This document shows, piece after piece, positions 17,216-24,645 of a stretch of DNA of 27,086 nucleotides. Positions within the stretch are counted from its first letter, which is position 1, and every line of letters begins with the position of its first letter. The notes below the pieces were generated by a model. It worked only from the letters and a program-made list of their open reading frames with translations. It was not told the origin of the DNA and did not search any database. Made by a program: the position numbers and the translations under genes. Source of the DNA: Erysipelotrichaceae bacterium UBA3379 (GTDB lineage: Bacteria; Bacillota_I; Bacilli_A; Erysipelotrichales; Coprobacillaceae); the NCBI GenBank assembly GCA_002359025.1, contig DEPZ01000053.1, positions 28,957 through 56,042 of the forward strand, in the 5' to 3' direction.

Positions 17216-17905
17216 GGTAAAGAAACAGAAGATTTCTAACATTTCTTTATTTCTATAAATCATGGCTTCAGGATGAAACTGTACTGAATAAATAGGTAGC
17301 GTTTCATGTTCCATAGCTTCTATAATTTGATCTTCACTTTTTGCGACAGCGTGAAATCCAGGTGCTAACTTTTTAACTGATTGGTGGTGGAAACTATTGA
17401 CAAAGTTTTCATTTTTTAATGCTTCTGATAGAAAGGAATCTTTCTCGATATGAATAGAATGAACAGGATAATCACGTCTTTCTTTTTGTTGATGTTGTAA
17501 AATAGAGTCACCAGCCATAATATTATCTTGAAATAAAGTTCCCCCAAAAGAAACATTGATAATCTGATGACCACGACATATACCTAGTATAGGCTTATGC
17601 AATTTTGCAGCAGATTGTATAAGATTGATTTCATAGACATCTCTTTTTGAACTAGATTGACCAAGATATGGTGTATAACTTTCATGATAAAATAGAGGAT
17701 TGACATCAACACCTCCACTCACTAATAAACCATCAATCATTTCTATTTGTTGTTGAATGATGTCTTGTTGCTCACATACTGGTAAAAGTACAGGTACACC
17801 ACCTGCATGAATAATAGCTTGAATATAATCTTCATTAATTTTTTGTATATCGTTTTCTTTGTGTTTCCCCTCACTACATGTTATTCCTATAATAGGTTTT
17901 TTCAT
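17201..17905 (-). CDS. Class I glutamine amidotransferase-like hydrolase (gamma-glutamyl-GABA hydrolase/PuuD-like)
   Basis: Free-standing amidotransferase-fold hydrolase of 234 residues. The catalytic triad is visible: Cys110 in GICRGHQ, His211 and Glu213 in QFHPEA. VSGGVDVNPLFY and the start KPIIGITCSEGK are typical of peptidase C26/PuuD-like proteins, which cleave gamma-glutamyl amides (for example gamma-glutamyl-GABA). No other putrescine-degradation genes are nearby, so the substrate remains open. SD is weak (GAGTGA). It converges on azoR and diverges from the aldo/keto reductase. Confidence 0.85.
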   Translation of the reverse strand: MKKPIIGITCSEGKHKENDIQKINEDYIQAIIHAGGVPVLLPVCEQQDIIQQQIEMIDGLLVSGGVDVNPLFYHESYTPYLGQSSSKRDVYEINLIQSAAKLHKPILGICRGHQIINVSFGGTLFQDNIMAGDSILQHQQKERRDYPVHSIHIEKDSFLSEALKNENFVNSFHHQSVKKLAPGFHAVAKSEDQIIEAMEHETLPIYSVQFHPEAMIYRNKEMLEIFCFFTKKCQ

Positions 17906-17938
17906 ATATCACTCACTCTTTTCTGTATTATATGTTTC

Positions 17939-17947
17939 ATTATATCA
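17939..17947 (-). promoter_or_regulatory. Extended -10 promoter of the amidotransferase gene
   Basis: On the minus strand the bases read TGATATAAT, a perfect -10 with a TG extension, about 34 bases before the start codon. No clear -35. Confidence 0.45.
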
Positions 17948-18025
17948 TACTCATTTATAAAAAGAATACTATTCCTCTTTATATTTTCTTTTTATAAAAA
18001 TAACACCAACATAAGGACAGTTTTA

Positions 18026-18034
18026 TGGTATGAT
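18026..18034 (+). promoter_or_regulatory. Extended -10 promoter of the aldo/keto reductase gene
   Basis: TGGTATGAT, an extended -10 element, lies 22 bases before the ATG, with the SD GAGGTG between. No clear -35. Confidence 0.45.
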
Positions 18035-18055
18035 TGTAATGAGGTGAATGAGAGT

Positions 18056-19174
18056 ATGGAAAAAAGAGTATTTGAAAAATTGGGAGTAGAAACTTCTTTG
18101 CTTGGATTTGGATGTATGAGATTTCCTTTAGATGAGCAAGGAGAAATTGATGAAAAACAAGCTGAGGAAATGATAGATTTAGCTATTTCTAAAGGTGTTA
18201 ATTATATTGATACTGCTTATCCTTATCATGATGGTAAAAGTGAACCTTTTGTAGGTAAAGTTTTAAAGAAATATAACAGAAAAGATTTTTATCTAGCAAC
18301 AAAATTACCTATTTGGAAAATCAATAGTCAAGAAGAAGCTAGAGAGATTTTTGAGTCTCAATTAAAGAGATTAGATGTAGATTATGTGGATTTCTATTTA
18401 TTACATGCTTTAGATAAAGATAAATGGGAAAAAATTAAAGAATATCATTTAATAGAACTTTGTGAAGAATTAAGACAAGCTGGAAAAATTAAATATCTAG
18501 GATTTAGTTTTCATGATGAATATCCTGTATTTGAAGAGATTTTAACATCTTATCATTGGGATTTTTGTCAATTACAACTCAATTATATGGATATGAATAT
18601 ACAAGCTGGTCAAAAAGGTGTAGATCTAGCTAATAAACTCAATATACCATTAGTGGTCATGGAACCAATCAAAGGTGGAAGTTTAGCCAGCTTACCAGAA
18701 AATGTTACAAATATGTTTAAAGATTATAATCAAGAAGCTTCACTTGCATCATGGGCATTACGCTATGTCGGAACACTACCAGGAGTAAAAGTGATTTTAA
18801 GTGGTATGAGTACTTTAGAACAAGTTAAAGATAACTTAATCACATTTGAAAATTATCAAAACTTAAATCAAGAAGAACAAAGTATTGTACAAAAAGTATC
18901 AGATACATTACATTCAAGAATGAAAAATGGATGTACAGGTTGTGCATATTGTATGCCTTGTCCTTTTGGTGTCAATATTCCTGCTAACTTCAAATATTGG
19001 AATAACTGTTTTGTCTATGAAGATGAAAAAACATTTAAAGGAAAATATCAAGCAATGCTAGATAAAGAAAAAGCAAGTCAATGTAAACAATGTGGTGTAT
19101 GTGAAAAAATGTGTCCTCAACAATTACCTATTAGAGAAGACTTGAAAAGAGTTGTACAAGATATGGAAGGGTAG
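18056..19174 (+). CDS. Aldo/keto reductase with C-terminal 4Fe-4S ferredoxin-like domain
   Basis: Oxidoreductase of 372 residues. The AKR barrel (about 1-280) has a visible catalytic set: Asp52 and Tyr57 (IDTAYPYHDG), Lys83 (ATKLP) and His117 (YLLHALD). The C-terminus has two cysteine clusters, CTGCAYCMPCP (Cys293, 296, 299, 302) and CKQCGVCEKMCP (Cys343, 346, 349, 353), suggesting two 4Fe-4S clusters and electron flow from ferredoxin-like donors. The start at 18056 is chosen for the GAGGTG SD nine bases upstream; the frame is open back to 17807 but that part overlaps the divergent gene and its promoter. Substrate unknown. Fusions of this kind are common in anaerobic Bacillota. Confidence 0.92.
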   Translation: MEKRVFEKLGVETSLLGFGCMRFPLDEQGEIDEKQAEEMIDLAISKGVNYIDTAYPYHDGKSEPFVGKVLKKYNRKDFYLATKLPIWKINSQEEAREIFESQLKRLDVDYVDFYLLHALDKDKWEKIKEYHLIELCEELRQAGKIKYLGFSFHDEYPVFEEILTSYHWDFCQLQLNYMDMNIQAGQKGVDLANKLNIPLVVMEPIKGGSLASLPENVTNMFKDYNQEASLASWALRYVGTLPGVKVILSGMSTLEQVKDNLITFENYQNLNQEEQSIVQKVSDTLHSRMKNGCTGCAYCMPCPFGVNIPANFKYWNNCFVYEDEKTFKGKYQAMLDKEKASQCKQCGVCEKMCPQQLPIREDLKRVVQDMEG

Positions 19175-19191
19175 TTCGACTATCCTTTTTT
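19167..19191 (+). terminator. Terminator of the aldo/keto reductase gene
   Basis: AAGGGTAGT pairs with ACTATCCTT (one G-T pair) around TCG, followed by T6. The left arm contains the stop codon. The next promoter's -10 begins two bases after the T run. Confidence 0.8.
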
Positions 19192-19192
19192 G

Positions 19193-19201
19193 TGTTATAA
19201 T
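19193..19201 (+). promoter_or_regulatory. Extended -10 promoter of the amidase gene
   Basis: TGTTATAAT, a perfect extended -10, comes directly after the terminator, so its -35 region is the terminator hairpin itself. Transcription would start near 19208, four bases before the GGGGAG SD. Confidence 0.55.
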
Positions 19202-19225
19202 AGACATGCATGGGGAGTGATTATA

Positions 19226-20494
19226 GTGAAGAAAAAAATAATTTTAATATGTAGTTTAATAGGTATTGTTATTATTGGGGTGATGGGATATAACGCATAT
19301 AAACAATACACAAAACAAAAAATATTAGATTCAATTCAAGTGACATTTATTGATGAATCGTCTATAGAGTATGGTAGTGATTTTCAAGGAGAAAACTATA
19401 TTCAAGATATCTCAGGAACATTGAAAACATTGTCATCTTTAGATACACATAAGATAGGGAAACAAGAAGTCACATATGTGGTTACTAAAGAAAATTTAGA
19501 AAAAGAGTTTGCAAAAGAATTTGAAGTTGTAGATACACAAAAACCTCAAATCACACTTTCTAAAGAAAATGTAACTTTAGATTATGGAAGTCAGATAGAT
19601 ATTGCTTCATATATTCAATCTATAAAAGATCCAGTTGATGGAGATATACCTTATTCTAAAGATAAAAAAGATATCAATTACTATACATACACTAATGATA
19701 TAGATACAAAAAAACCAGGTACATATAAAATAGATATCATAGCAATAGATAAAAATAAAAATCAAACAACAAAAACATTAAAAATCACAATCAAAGAACA
19801 AATCAAAAAACAAGTTAATGAAGAAACAAATACCAACCAAACAACATCTACACCAGTTAAAAAAACAACAGGTACTAATAAAGTCATAGTGATAGATCCC
19901 GGACATCAGGGTAAAGGAAATAACGCAAAAGAAGCGATAGGACCTGGATCATCTACTAAAAAAGCAAAAGTAGCAACTGGAGCAACCGGTGTTTCTTCAG
20001 GTAAACCAGAATCTCAAATCACATTAGAAATAGGTCTCAAGTTAAAACAAGAACTAGAGAGTAGAGGGTATACAGTCATCATGACAAGAACAAGTCAAAA
20101 TGTAAATATTTCTAATCGACAAAGAGCGAAGATAGGAAACCAAGGAGATGCAGTGATTCATTTACATTGTGATAGTATTGATTCCTCAAGTGTTAGAGGT
20201 GCTCATACAATTGCTCCTTCAAAGAATAATCCTTATTGTCCATCTATTTATAATCTTTCTTCCTCACTTGCTAGAAATGTCATTAATCAATATTGTCAAG
20301 CAACGGGTATAAAAAATAGAGGGGTAGATTATAGAAATGATTTAACAGGTATTAATTGGAGTGAAGTTCCTTCTATTTATTTAGAAATGGGATTTATATC
20401 AAATAGTAAAGAAGATCAATTGTTAACAGATTCATCTTTCCAAAACAAATGTGCTATAGGAATAGCAAATGGTATAGATGCTTATTTTTCATAG
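19226..20494 (+). CDS. Membrane-anchored N-acetylmuramoyl-L-alanine amidase (Amidase_3)
   Basis: Cell-wall hydrolase of 422 residues that cuts the bond between MurNAc and the stem peptide. An N-terminal KKK plus one membrane helix (about 5-24) anchors it outside the membrane. Two Ig-like, DUF5011-type beta domains follow (about 38-105 and 108-190), then a Thr/Lys-rich linker and the catalytic domain (about 219-422). Zinc ligands are His227 (IDPGHQG), Glu263 (KPESQITLE) and His314 (HLHCDS), with Glu387 in YLEMGFISN. The start is the GTG at 19226, eight bases after GGGGAG; the ATG at 19190 lies in the terminator/promoter region. A role in cell separation or wall turnover is likely. Confidence 0.9.
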   Translation: MKKKIILICSLIGIVIIGVMGYNAYKQYTKQKILDSIQVTFIDESSIEYGSDFQGENYIQDISGTLKTLSSLDTHKIGKQEVTYVVTKENLEKEFAKEFEVVDTQKPQITLSKENVTLDYGSQIDIASYIQSIKDPVDGDIPYSKDKKDINYYTYTNDIDTKKPGTYKIDIIAIDKNKNQTTKTLKITIKEQIKKQVNEETNTNQTTSTPVKKTTGTNKVIVIDPGHQGKGNNAKEAIGPGSSTKKAKVATGATGVSSGKPESQITLEIGLKLKQELESRGYTVIMTRTSQNVNISNRQRAKIGNQGDAVIHLHCDSIDSSSVRGAHTIAPSKNNPYCPSIYNLSSSLARNVINQYCQATGIKNRGVDYRNDLTGINWSEVPSIYLEMGFISNSKEDQLLTDSSFQNKCAIGIANGIDAYFS

Positions 20495-20517
20495 AAAAGT
20501 ATCATTGATCATAAGAG

Positions 20518-20544
20518 AAAAAGTATCGCTGAGATACTTTTTTT
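20518..20544. terminator. Bidirectional terminator between amidase and AEC transporter genes
   Basis: AAAAAGTATC pairs perfectly with GATACTTTTT around a GCTGA loop. The A and T flanks make it usable from both strands, and the two genes converge on it. Confidence 0.85.
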
Positions 20545-20552
20545 AATATGAA

Positions 20553-21488
20553 TTAATATATAAATAAAACAATAAAAGTATAAACAATAAGTGTAACGAT
20601 CATAAATAAAGAAATGAATGCTGATTGAAAATCTTCATCTTCATCAGATTTATTAAGTGGGGATATTAACATTGGAATAGCAAATCCAGTAGGACACATA
20701 AAATAAAGAATAACAGCAATCATATAGTTTTTATCATGCATAAGTGTAGGAAAGAAAATAAAGAAACCAATAATAATAAGTGTAAATAAAACTATTCTAA
20801 GTAATAATAATCTCATGAGAGAACCTAGAGTATCTTTGTTGATTTTTAAGTTATAACCAATAATAAATAATATCATTCCTACAATCGGTACAGTTACCTG
20901 ATTAATTGTATTTGTATAGATATCAATAAAAGCACTATGACTCAAATAATTATAAAATCCAGATATATTTAATATGAGTCCAAGAAATACTGCAATTACA
21001 AAAGAATTAGTAAAAATAGTTTTTAATAAATGTTTGATATTTGTCTTGCCAGCAGAAATCTTTGTAACAATTATCGGGATGATAATAAATGCTATAAATG
21101 TCCCTGCAATATCAAAAATAACAGTATGACTGGCATAACTTAGTCCTACAATAGATGTATATAAAGGTAATGCAACATTGCCACCTTCACATGTGGTAAG
21201 AAGATATGGTGAAATATGCGCTATTTCTTTTCCGGTGAAGCGACTTAGTATTTTTCCTATTATCATTGTTAGACAAAATGCTATAAAGACATAAAGTATA
21301 ATATAGATCGAAGCTGGTTGAATGGTTGTAGTAAGAATAATATTGAAAATCATGATTGGAAATAAAATATTGAAAACAATACGATTAGCACCTTCTTTTT
21401 GTTGAGGGGTAATCCAATTTTTTGTTCTTGCAAATACTCCTAAACCAATCATAAAGAATACTGGAAATAATGTAGATAAAGCTGCCAT
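20553..21488 (-). CDS. AEC-family (auxin efflux carrier-type) transporter
   Basis: Membrane carrier of 311 residues with about ten hydrophobic helices in two five-helix halves. Family hallmarks are the N-terminal TLFPVFFMIGLGVFARTKNW, NRIVFNILFPIMIFN and, mid-protein, CEGGNVALPLYTSIVG, where the crossover helix with its Gly-Asn pair lies. A bacterial AEC protein moves carboxylates or similar small organic acids; the substrate here is unknown. The ATG at 21488 is preferred: the codons after an earlier ATG at 21506 spell the AAGGAG SD of the later one. It diverges from a LysR gene that probably controls it. Confidence 0.9.
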   Translation of the reverse strand: MAALSTLFPVFFMIGLGVFARTKNWITPQQKEGANRIVFNILFPIMIFNIILTTTIQPASIYIILYVFIAFCLTMIIGKILSRFTGKEIAHISPYLLTTCEGGNVALPLYTSIVGLSYASHTVIFDIAGTFIAFIIIPIIVTKISAGKTNIKHLLKTIFTNSFVIAVFLGLILNISGFYNYLSHSAFIDIYTNTINQVTVPIVGMILFIIGYNLKINKDTLGSLMRLLLLRIVLFTLIIIGFFIFFPTLMHDKNYMIAVILYFMCPTGFAIPMLISPLNKSDEDEDFQSAFISLFMIVTLIVYTFIVLFIY

Positions 21489-21514
21489 ATATAATTTCTC
21501 CTTCAAGCATTTTC

Positions 21515-21543
21515 ATTATATAAATATATATGATGTATATCAA
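21515..21543 (-). promoter_or_regulatory. Promoter of the AEC transporter gene
   Basis: On the minus strand: TTGATA (21538-21543), exactly 17 bases, then TATAAT (21515-21520). The start would fall near 21508, about 20 bases before the chosen ATG, with the SD between. Confidence 0.65.
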
Positions 21544-21563
21544 ATACTTATATTTTATATATT

Positions 21564-21584
21564 CCTATACTTGAAAAGCATAGG
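21564..21584. promoter_or_regulatory. LysR-type operator dyad
   Basis: CCTATACTT and AAGCATAGG, nine-base arms with one mismatch around GAA, containing a T-N11-A-type core. It is centred about 66 bases before the predicted start of the AEC gene, the classic recognition position of LysR activators, and it covers a TATACT -10 (21566-21571) for lysR, so the same protein could repress itself. Confidence 0.6.
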
Positions 21585-21618
21585 TACAAAGAATAGAATG
21601 AAGATAGAGGTGAAGAAT

Positions 21619-22527
21619 ATGGAATTAAGAGTGATAGAATATTTTTTAACTATCGCAAGAGAAGGCAGTATTTCTAAAGCGGCTGATGTTTTACATATTA
21701 CTCAGCCAACGCTTTCTAGACAAATGAAAGAATTAGAAAAAAGTTTTGGCAAGCAATTATTTATACGAGGTAATCGAAAGCTGACTCTTACAAAAGATGG
21801 CATGATATTTAAACAATATGCAAGTGAAATTGTGAATTTGGTTGAAAAGACTAAGAGTGAAATGTTGAAAAGTGAAGAAGAATTATCGGGAGAAATTTAT
21901 ATTGGTAGTGGAGAGAGTTCTGGCATGAGACTTGTTATGAAAGTTATAGCAAACATGCAAAAACTTTATCCTCATGTAACGGTACATATACATAGTGGAA
22001 ATGCTCAAGATATTGCTTATAAATTAAATAGTGGATTGTTAGATTTTGGTGTTTTTATAGATCCTGTAGATTTATCGAAATATGATTATTATCAATTACC
22101 AATCAAAGAAAAATGGGGAGTTTTAATGCGACGAGATAGTGATTTATCTCGATATGAAAAAATAACTGCAGATATGTTGAAAAATTATCCAGTCATTTTA
22201 TCTGATCAAGAAATAGTAAAAAATGAAATTGCTGGATGGATAGGTGGTAATGATAGAAAACTAGATGTAAGAGTCACCTATAATCTTATTCATAATGCTG
22301 CATTATTAGTAGAAGAAAATGGTGGATATGCATTGACGTTTCAAGGACTTGTTCATACAGATGAAAAGAGTTTACTATGTTTTAGACCATTAGAACCTAT
22401 ATTAGAAGAAGATATTCATATAGCTTGGAAGAAATATCATGTCTTTTCTAAACAAGCTGAAAAATTTCTTGAATTGTTAAAAGAAGAAGTAAAACATAGA
22501 AAAGATGACAAGAATGATAGATTTTGA
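21619..22527 (+). CDS. LysR-family transcriptional regulator
   Basis: Predicted regulator of 302 residues. The N-terminal winged HTH includes EGSISKAADVLHITQPTLSR and ends with FIRGNRKLTLTKDG; the effector domain runs from about 88 to 295 (GEIYIGSGESSGMRL at its start). The ATG at 21619 is chosen for GAGGTG six bases before it; the frame is open for 16 more codons upstream but those lie over the operator. It is divergent from the AEC transporter, sharing a 130-base regulatory region with a clear dyad. The effector is probably the substrate of that carrier (inference). No terminator follows before the purF-like gene 96 bases on. Confidence 0.9.
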   Translation: MELRVIEYFLTIAREGSISKAADVLHITQPTLSRQMKELEKSFGKQLFIRGNRKLTLTKDGMIFKQYASEIVNLVEKTKSEMLKSEEELSGEIYIGSGESSGMRLVMKVIANMQKLYPHVTVHIHSGNAQDIAYKLNSGLLDFGVFIDPVDLSKYDYYQLPIKEKWGVLMRRDSDLSRYEKITADMLKNYPVILSDQEIVKNEIAGWIGGNDRKLDVRVTYNLIHNAALLVEENGGYALTFQGLVHTDEKSLLCFRPLEPILEEDIHIAWKKYHVFSKQAEKFLELLKEEVKHRKDDKNDRF

Positions 22528-22588
22528 AAAAATAGTTGCATTATAATAAATTTTTTATGGACATTTTATGCTAAATTCAATAAAATGA

Positions 22589-22597
22589 TGATATAAA
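22589..22597 (+). promoter_or_regulatory. Possible extended -10 for the PurF-like gene
   Basis: TGATATAAA about 27 bases before the ATG, followed by an AAGGAGA SD. No good -35 and no PurR-type box were seen, so transcription might also run through from lysR. Confidence 0.3.
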
Positions 22598-22623
22598 TAA
22601 AATGAAAAGGAGACAGGTATAGT

Positions 22624-24036
22624 ATGAGTGGTTTTTTTGGTGTAGCATCACAAAACGATTGTGTTATGGATTTGTTTTTTGGAACAGATTATCATTCGCA
22701 TTTAGGAACAAGACGTGGAGGAATGGCTGTTTATGGAAAGGAAGGATTTAATCGTTCTATTCATAATATAGAGAATTCTCCATTTAGAACGAAGTTTGAA
22801 AAAGATGTAGAAGAGTTTGCAGGTAATATTGGTATTGGGTGTATTTCTGATAGTGAAGCACAGCCTTTATTAGTAAACTCTCATTTAGGGTCTTTTGCGA
22901 TTACTACTGTGGGAAGAATTAATAATCTAGATGAGTTAAGAACTTTATGTTTTGAGCAAGGAAAGACTCATTTTCTTGAAATGAGTGGAGGAGAGATTAA
23001 TCCTACAGAAATGGTTGCTGCTTTGATTAATCAAAAGGAATCAATTGTTGATGGAATTCAACATGCTCAAAAATTAATTAAAGGTTCAATGAGTATCTTA
23101 ATTATGAATAGTGAAGGTATTTATTGTGCAAGAGATAAACTAGGAAGAACTCCTGTTATTATTGGAAGAAAAGATAATGCATATTGTGTGACTTTTGAAA
23201 GTTCTGCTTTCTTGAATCTTGGATATCATCACTATAAAGATTTAGGTCCAGGTGAAATTGGATTTATATATCCTCATGGATTTACTCAAAAAGTAAAACC
23301 AAATGACAAAATGAAAATATGTTCATTCTTATGGGTTTATTATGGATATCCAACATCTACATATGAAGGAATCAATGTAGAAAAAATGAGATATGACTGT
23401 GGAAGTATGCTTGCAAAAAGAGATGGAGATACTGTTAAACCAGATAGTGTTGCAGGTGTACCTGATTCAGGATTAGCTCATGCGATTGGATATGCAAATC
23501 AATCTGGTATTCCATTTGCAAGACCATTTATTAAATATACACCAACATGGCCACGTTCATTTATGCCGCAAAGTCAAGGTCAAAGAAATTTAATTGCTAA
23601 AATGAAATTAATTCCTGTTAAAGAATTAATTAATGATAAAAGCTTATTATTAATTGATGATTCTATTGTCAGAGGAACACAATTAAGAGAAACAACAGAA
23701 TTTTTATATGATTCTGGAGCAAAAGAAGTTCATGTAAGACCAGCATGTCCACCGATATTATTTGGATGTAAATACTTAAATTTCTCTCGTTCTAATTCAG
23801 AATTAGATTTAATTACAAGAAGAGTTATTAAAGACTTAGAACAAGGGGATGTTGATGATGAAACATTAGCACAATATGCTGATCCAGATAATCCAAAATA
23901 TCAAGCCATGCTAGATGAAATCTGTAAAAGATTAAAATTCACATCACTTAGATATCATAGATTAGATGATTTAATTGAATCAATTGGTCTTGAACCATGT
24001 CAATTATGTACATACTGCTGGAATGGAAAAGAATAA
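22624..24036 (+). CDS. PurF-like amidophosphoribosyltransferase homologue lacking the catalytic cysteine
   Basis: A 470-residue homologue of glutamine PRPP amidotransferase, which makes phosphoribosylamine in purine synthesis. The C-terminal phosphoribosyltransferase domain has an intact PRPP loop, LLLIDDSIVRGTQLR, and cysteines matching the iron-sulfur ligands of B. subtilis PurF (MKICSFLW, GCKY, CQLCTYC). But the N-terminus is MSGFFGVAS: the Cys that must follow the initiator Met as glutaminase nucleophile is Ser. No alternative start gives a Cys; the AAGGAGA SD fits this ATG. I recall similar MGGFFG proteins in Bacteroides and Clostridia, so this is likely a subfamily, not a damaged gene. 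It may use free ammonia or do another reaction. No other pur gene is adjacent. Confidence 0.85.
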   Translation: MSGFFGVASQNDCVMDLFFGTDYHSHLGTRRGGMAVYGKEGFNRSIHNIENSPFRTKFEKDVEEFAGNIGIGCISDSEAQPLLVNSHLGSFAITTVGRINNLDELRTLCFEQGKTHFLEMSGGEINPTEMVAALINQKESIVDGIQHAQKLIKGSMSILIMNSEGIYCARDKLGRTPVIIGRKDNAYCVTFESSAFLNLGYHHYKDLGPGEIGFIYPHGFTQKVKPNDKMKICSFLWVYYGYPTSTYEGINVEKMRYDCGSMLAKRDGDTVKPDSVAGVPDSGLAHAIGYANQSGIPFARPFIKYTPTWPRSFMPQSQGQRNLIAKMKLIPVKELINDKSLLLIDDSIVRGTQLRETTEFLYDSGAKEVHVRPACPPILFGCKYLNFSRSNSELDLITRRVIKDLEQGDVDDETLAQYADPDNPKYQAMLDEICKRLKFTSLRYHRLDDLIESIGLEPCQLCTYCWNGKE

Positions 24037-24057
24037 GGAATCTCTTATTCTTTTTTT
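24027..24057 (+). terminator. Terminator of the PurF-like gene
   Basis: AAAAGAATAAG pairs with CTTATTCTTTT around a six-base loop, ending in a T run. The stop codon lies in the left arm. Confidence 0.85.
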
Positions 24058-24130
24058 ATCCTCTCATTTCACACTCTTATCTAAAAAAATTAATAAAATA
24101 AAAATATTATAATATAATACTTCTAAAATA

Positions 24131-24139
24131 TGGTATGAT
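24131..24139 (+). promoter_or_regulatory. Extended -10 promoter of the hicA-like gene
   Basis: TGGTATGAT, the same extended -10 as before the aldo/keto reductase gene, lies 31 bases before the ATG and before a strong GGAGGTG SD. No clear -35. Confidence 0.4.
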
Positions 24140-24170
24140 ATAGAAAAGAATATAATGGAGGTGTGATATT

Positions 24171-24365
24171 ATGGGTAATCGGCCACGCGCTTACTCGAAT
24201 AGAGAGTTTGTTAAAATTCTTGTTAAAAATGGGTATCACTTCTTACGTAATGGAAAAGGAGATCATTTAGTTTATACTAATGGTAAGAATACTATAGTTT
24301 TTAACACAAAGATTAACAAGATGATAGCTCTAAGATTGATTAAAGAATATGATTTAAAAGTATAA
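24171..24365 (+). CDS. HicA-like (YcfA-type) small protein, no HicB partner
   Basis: A 64-residue protein of the HicA double-stranded-RNA-binding-like fold. The order matches the family: helix with FVKILVKNGYHFLR, the glycine/histidine turn NGKGDHLVYTNG (His33 at the position of the catalytic HicA histidine), strand TIVFNT, then KINKMIALRLIKEYDL as the final helix. Type II HicA proteins cleave mRNA and are held in check by HicB. No hicB-like frame is found on either side: a purF-like gene lies before and a DnaA-box array after. It may be a solitary, non-toxic or differently partnered member. SD GGAGGTG seven bases before ATG. Confidence 0.7.
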   Translation: MGNRPRAYSNREFVKILVKNGYHFLRNGKGDHLVYTNGKNTIVFNTKINKMIALRLIKEYDLKV

Positions 24366-24370
24366 TTTTA

Positions 24371-24400
24371 AGCTGTGTGTTATGCACAGTTTTTATTTTA
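24371..24400 (+). terminator. Terminator of the hicA-like gene, overlapping a DnaA box
   Basis: CTGTG pairs with CACAG (extended by a G-T and an A-T pair) around a seven-base loop, then TTTTTATTTT. The first exact DnaA box of the array (24380-24388) spans the loop and right arm. Confidence 0.6.
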
Positions 24401-24587
24401 TGAGTTATTCACATAGTTATGCACATAGTTATTCACAATAGATATGAATATTGTGCATAACTTTATGAATAAATGTGAATAACTTATGCATAAATTGTAA
24501 CTTACTCACAGGGTTATACACATAAAATCATAAAAATGTGCATAAGTGTGAATAAAATTGTGAATAACTGTGCGTAAGTATGAATAA
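24380..24587. repeat. DnaA-box cluster (TTATNCACA array)
   Basis: Ten exact TTATNCACA sites: plus strand at 24380, 24405, 24417, 24429 and 24514; minus strand at 24452, 24474, 24537, 24547 and 24559. One-mismatch sites are at 24464, 24485, 24569 and 24579 (minus) and 24502 (plus). N is T, G or A, never C. Plus sites form a 12-base tandem on the left; minus sites follow one another at 9-12 bases and at 10-12 bases on the right, about one helical turn. Known roles of such clusters are the replication origin and DnaA-titrating or regulatory loci (datA in E. coli, extra-origin clusters in B. subtilis). Genes on both sides point the same way and no dnaA/dnaN is present, so a titration or regulatory cluster is favoured over oriC. 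Confidence 0.8.
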
Positions 24588-24645
24588 TTAGTATTATATT
24601 TGCATTTGAATGTTTATAAATGTTAGAATAGGTCGAGGTGTTACG

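Noticed and set aside
17807..18055. Longer start of the aldo/keto reductase (open frame back to 17807)
   Set aside because: It overlaps the divergent gene and both promoters and has a hydrophobic, low-complexity sequence unlike the family; the ATG at 18056 has a proper SD.
24380..24587. Calling the DnaA-box array the chromosomal origin oriC
   Set aside because: Flanking genes run in one direction with no switch at the site, no dnaA, dnaN or other origin-linked gene is present, and no clear unwinding element was picked out. It cannot be ruled out from this window.
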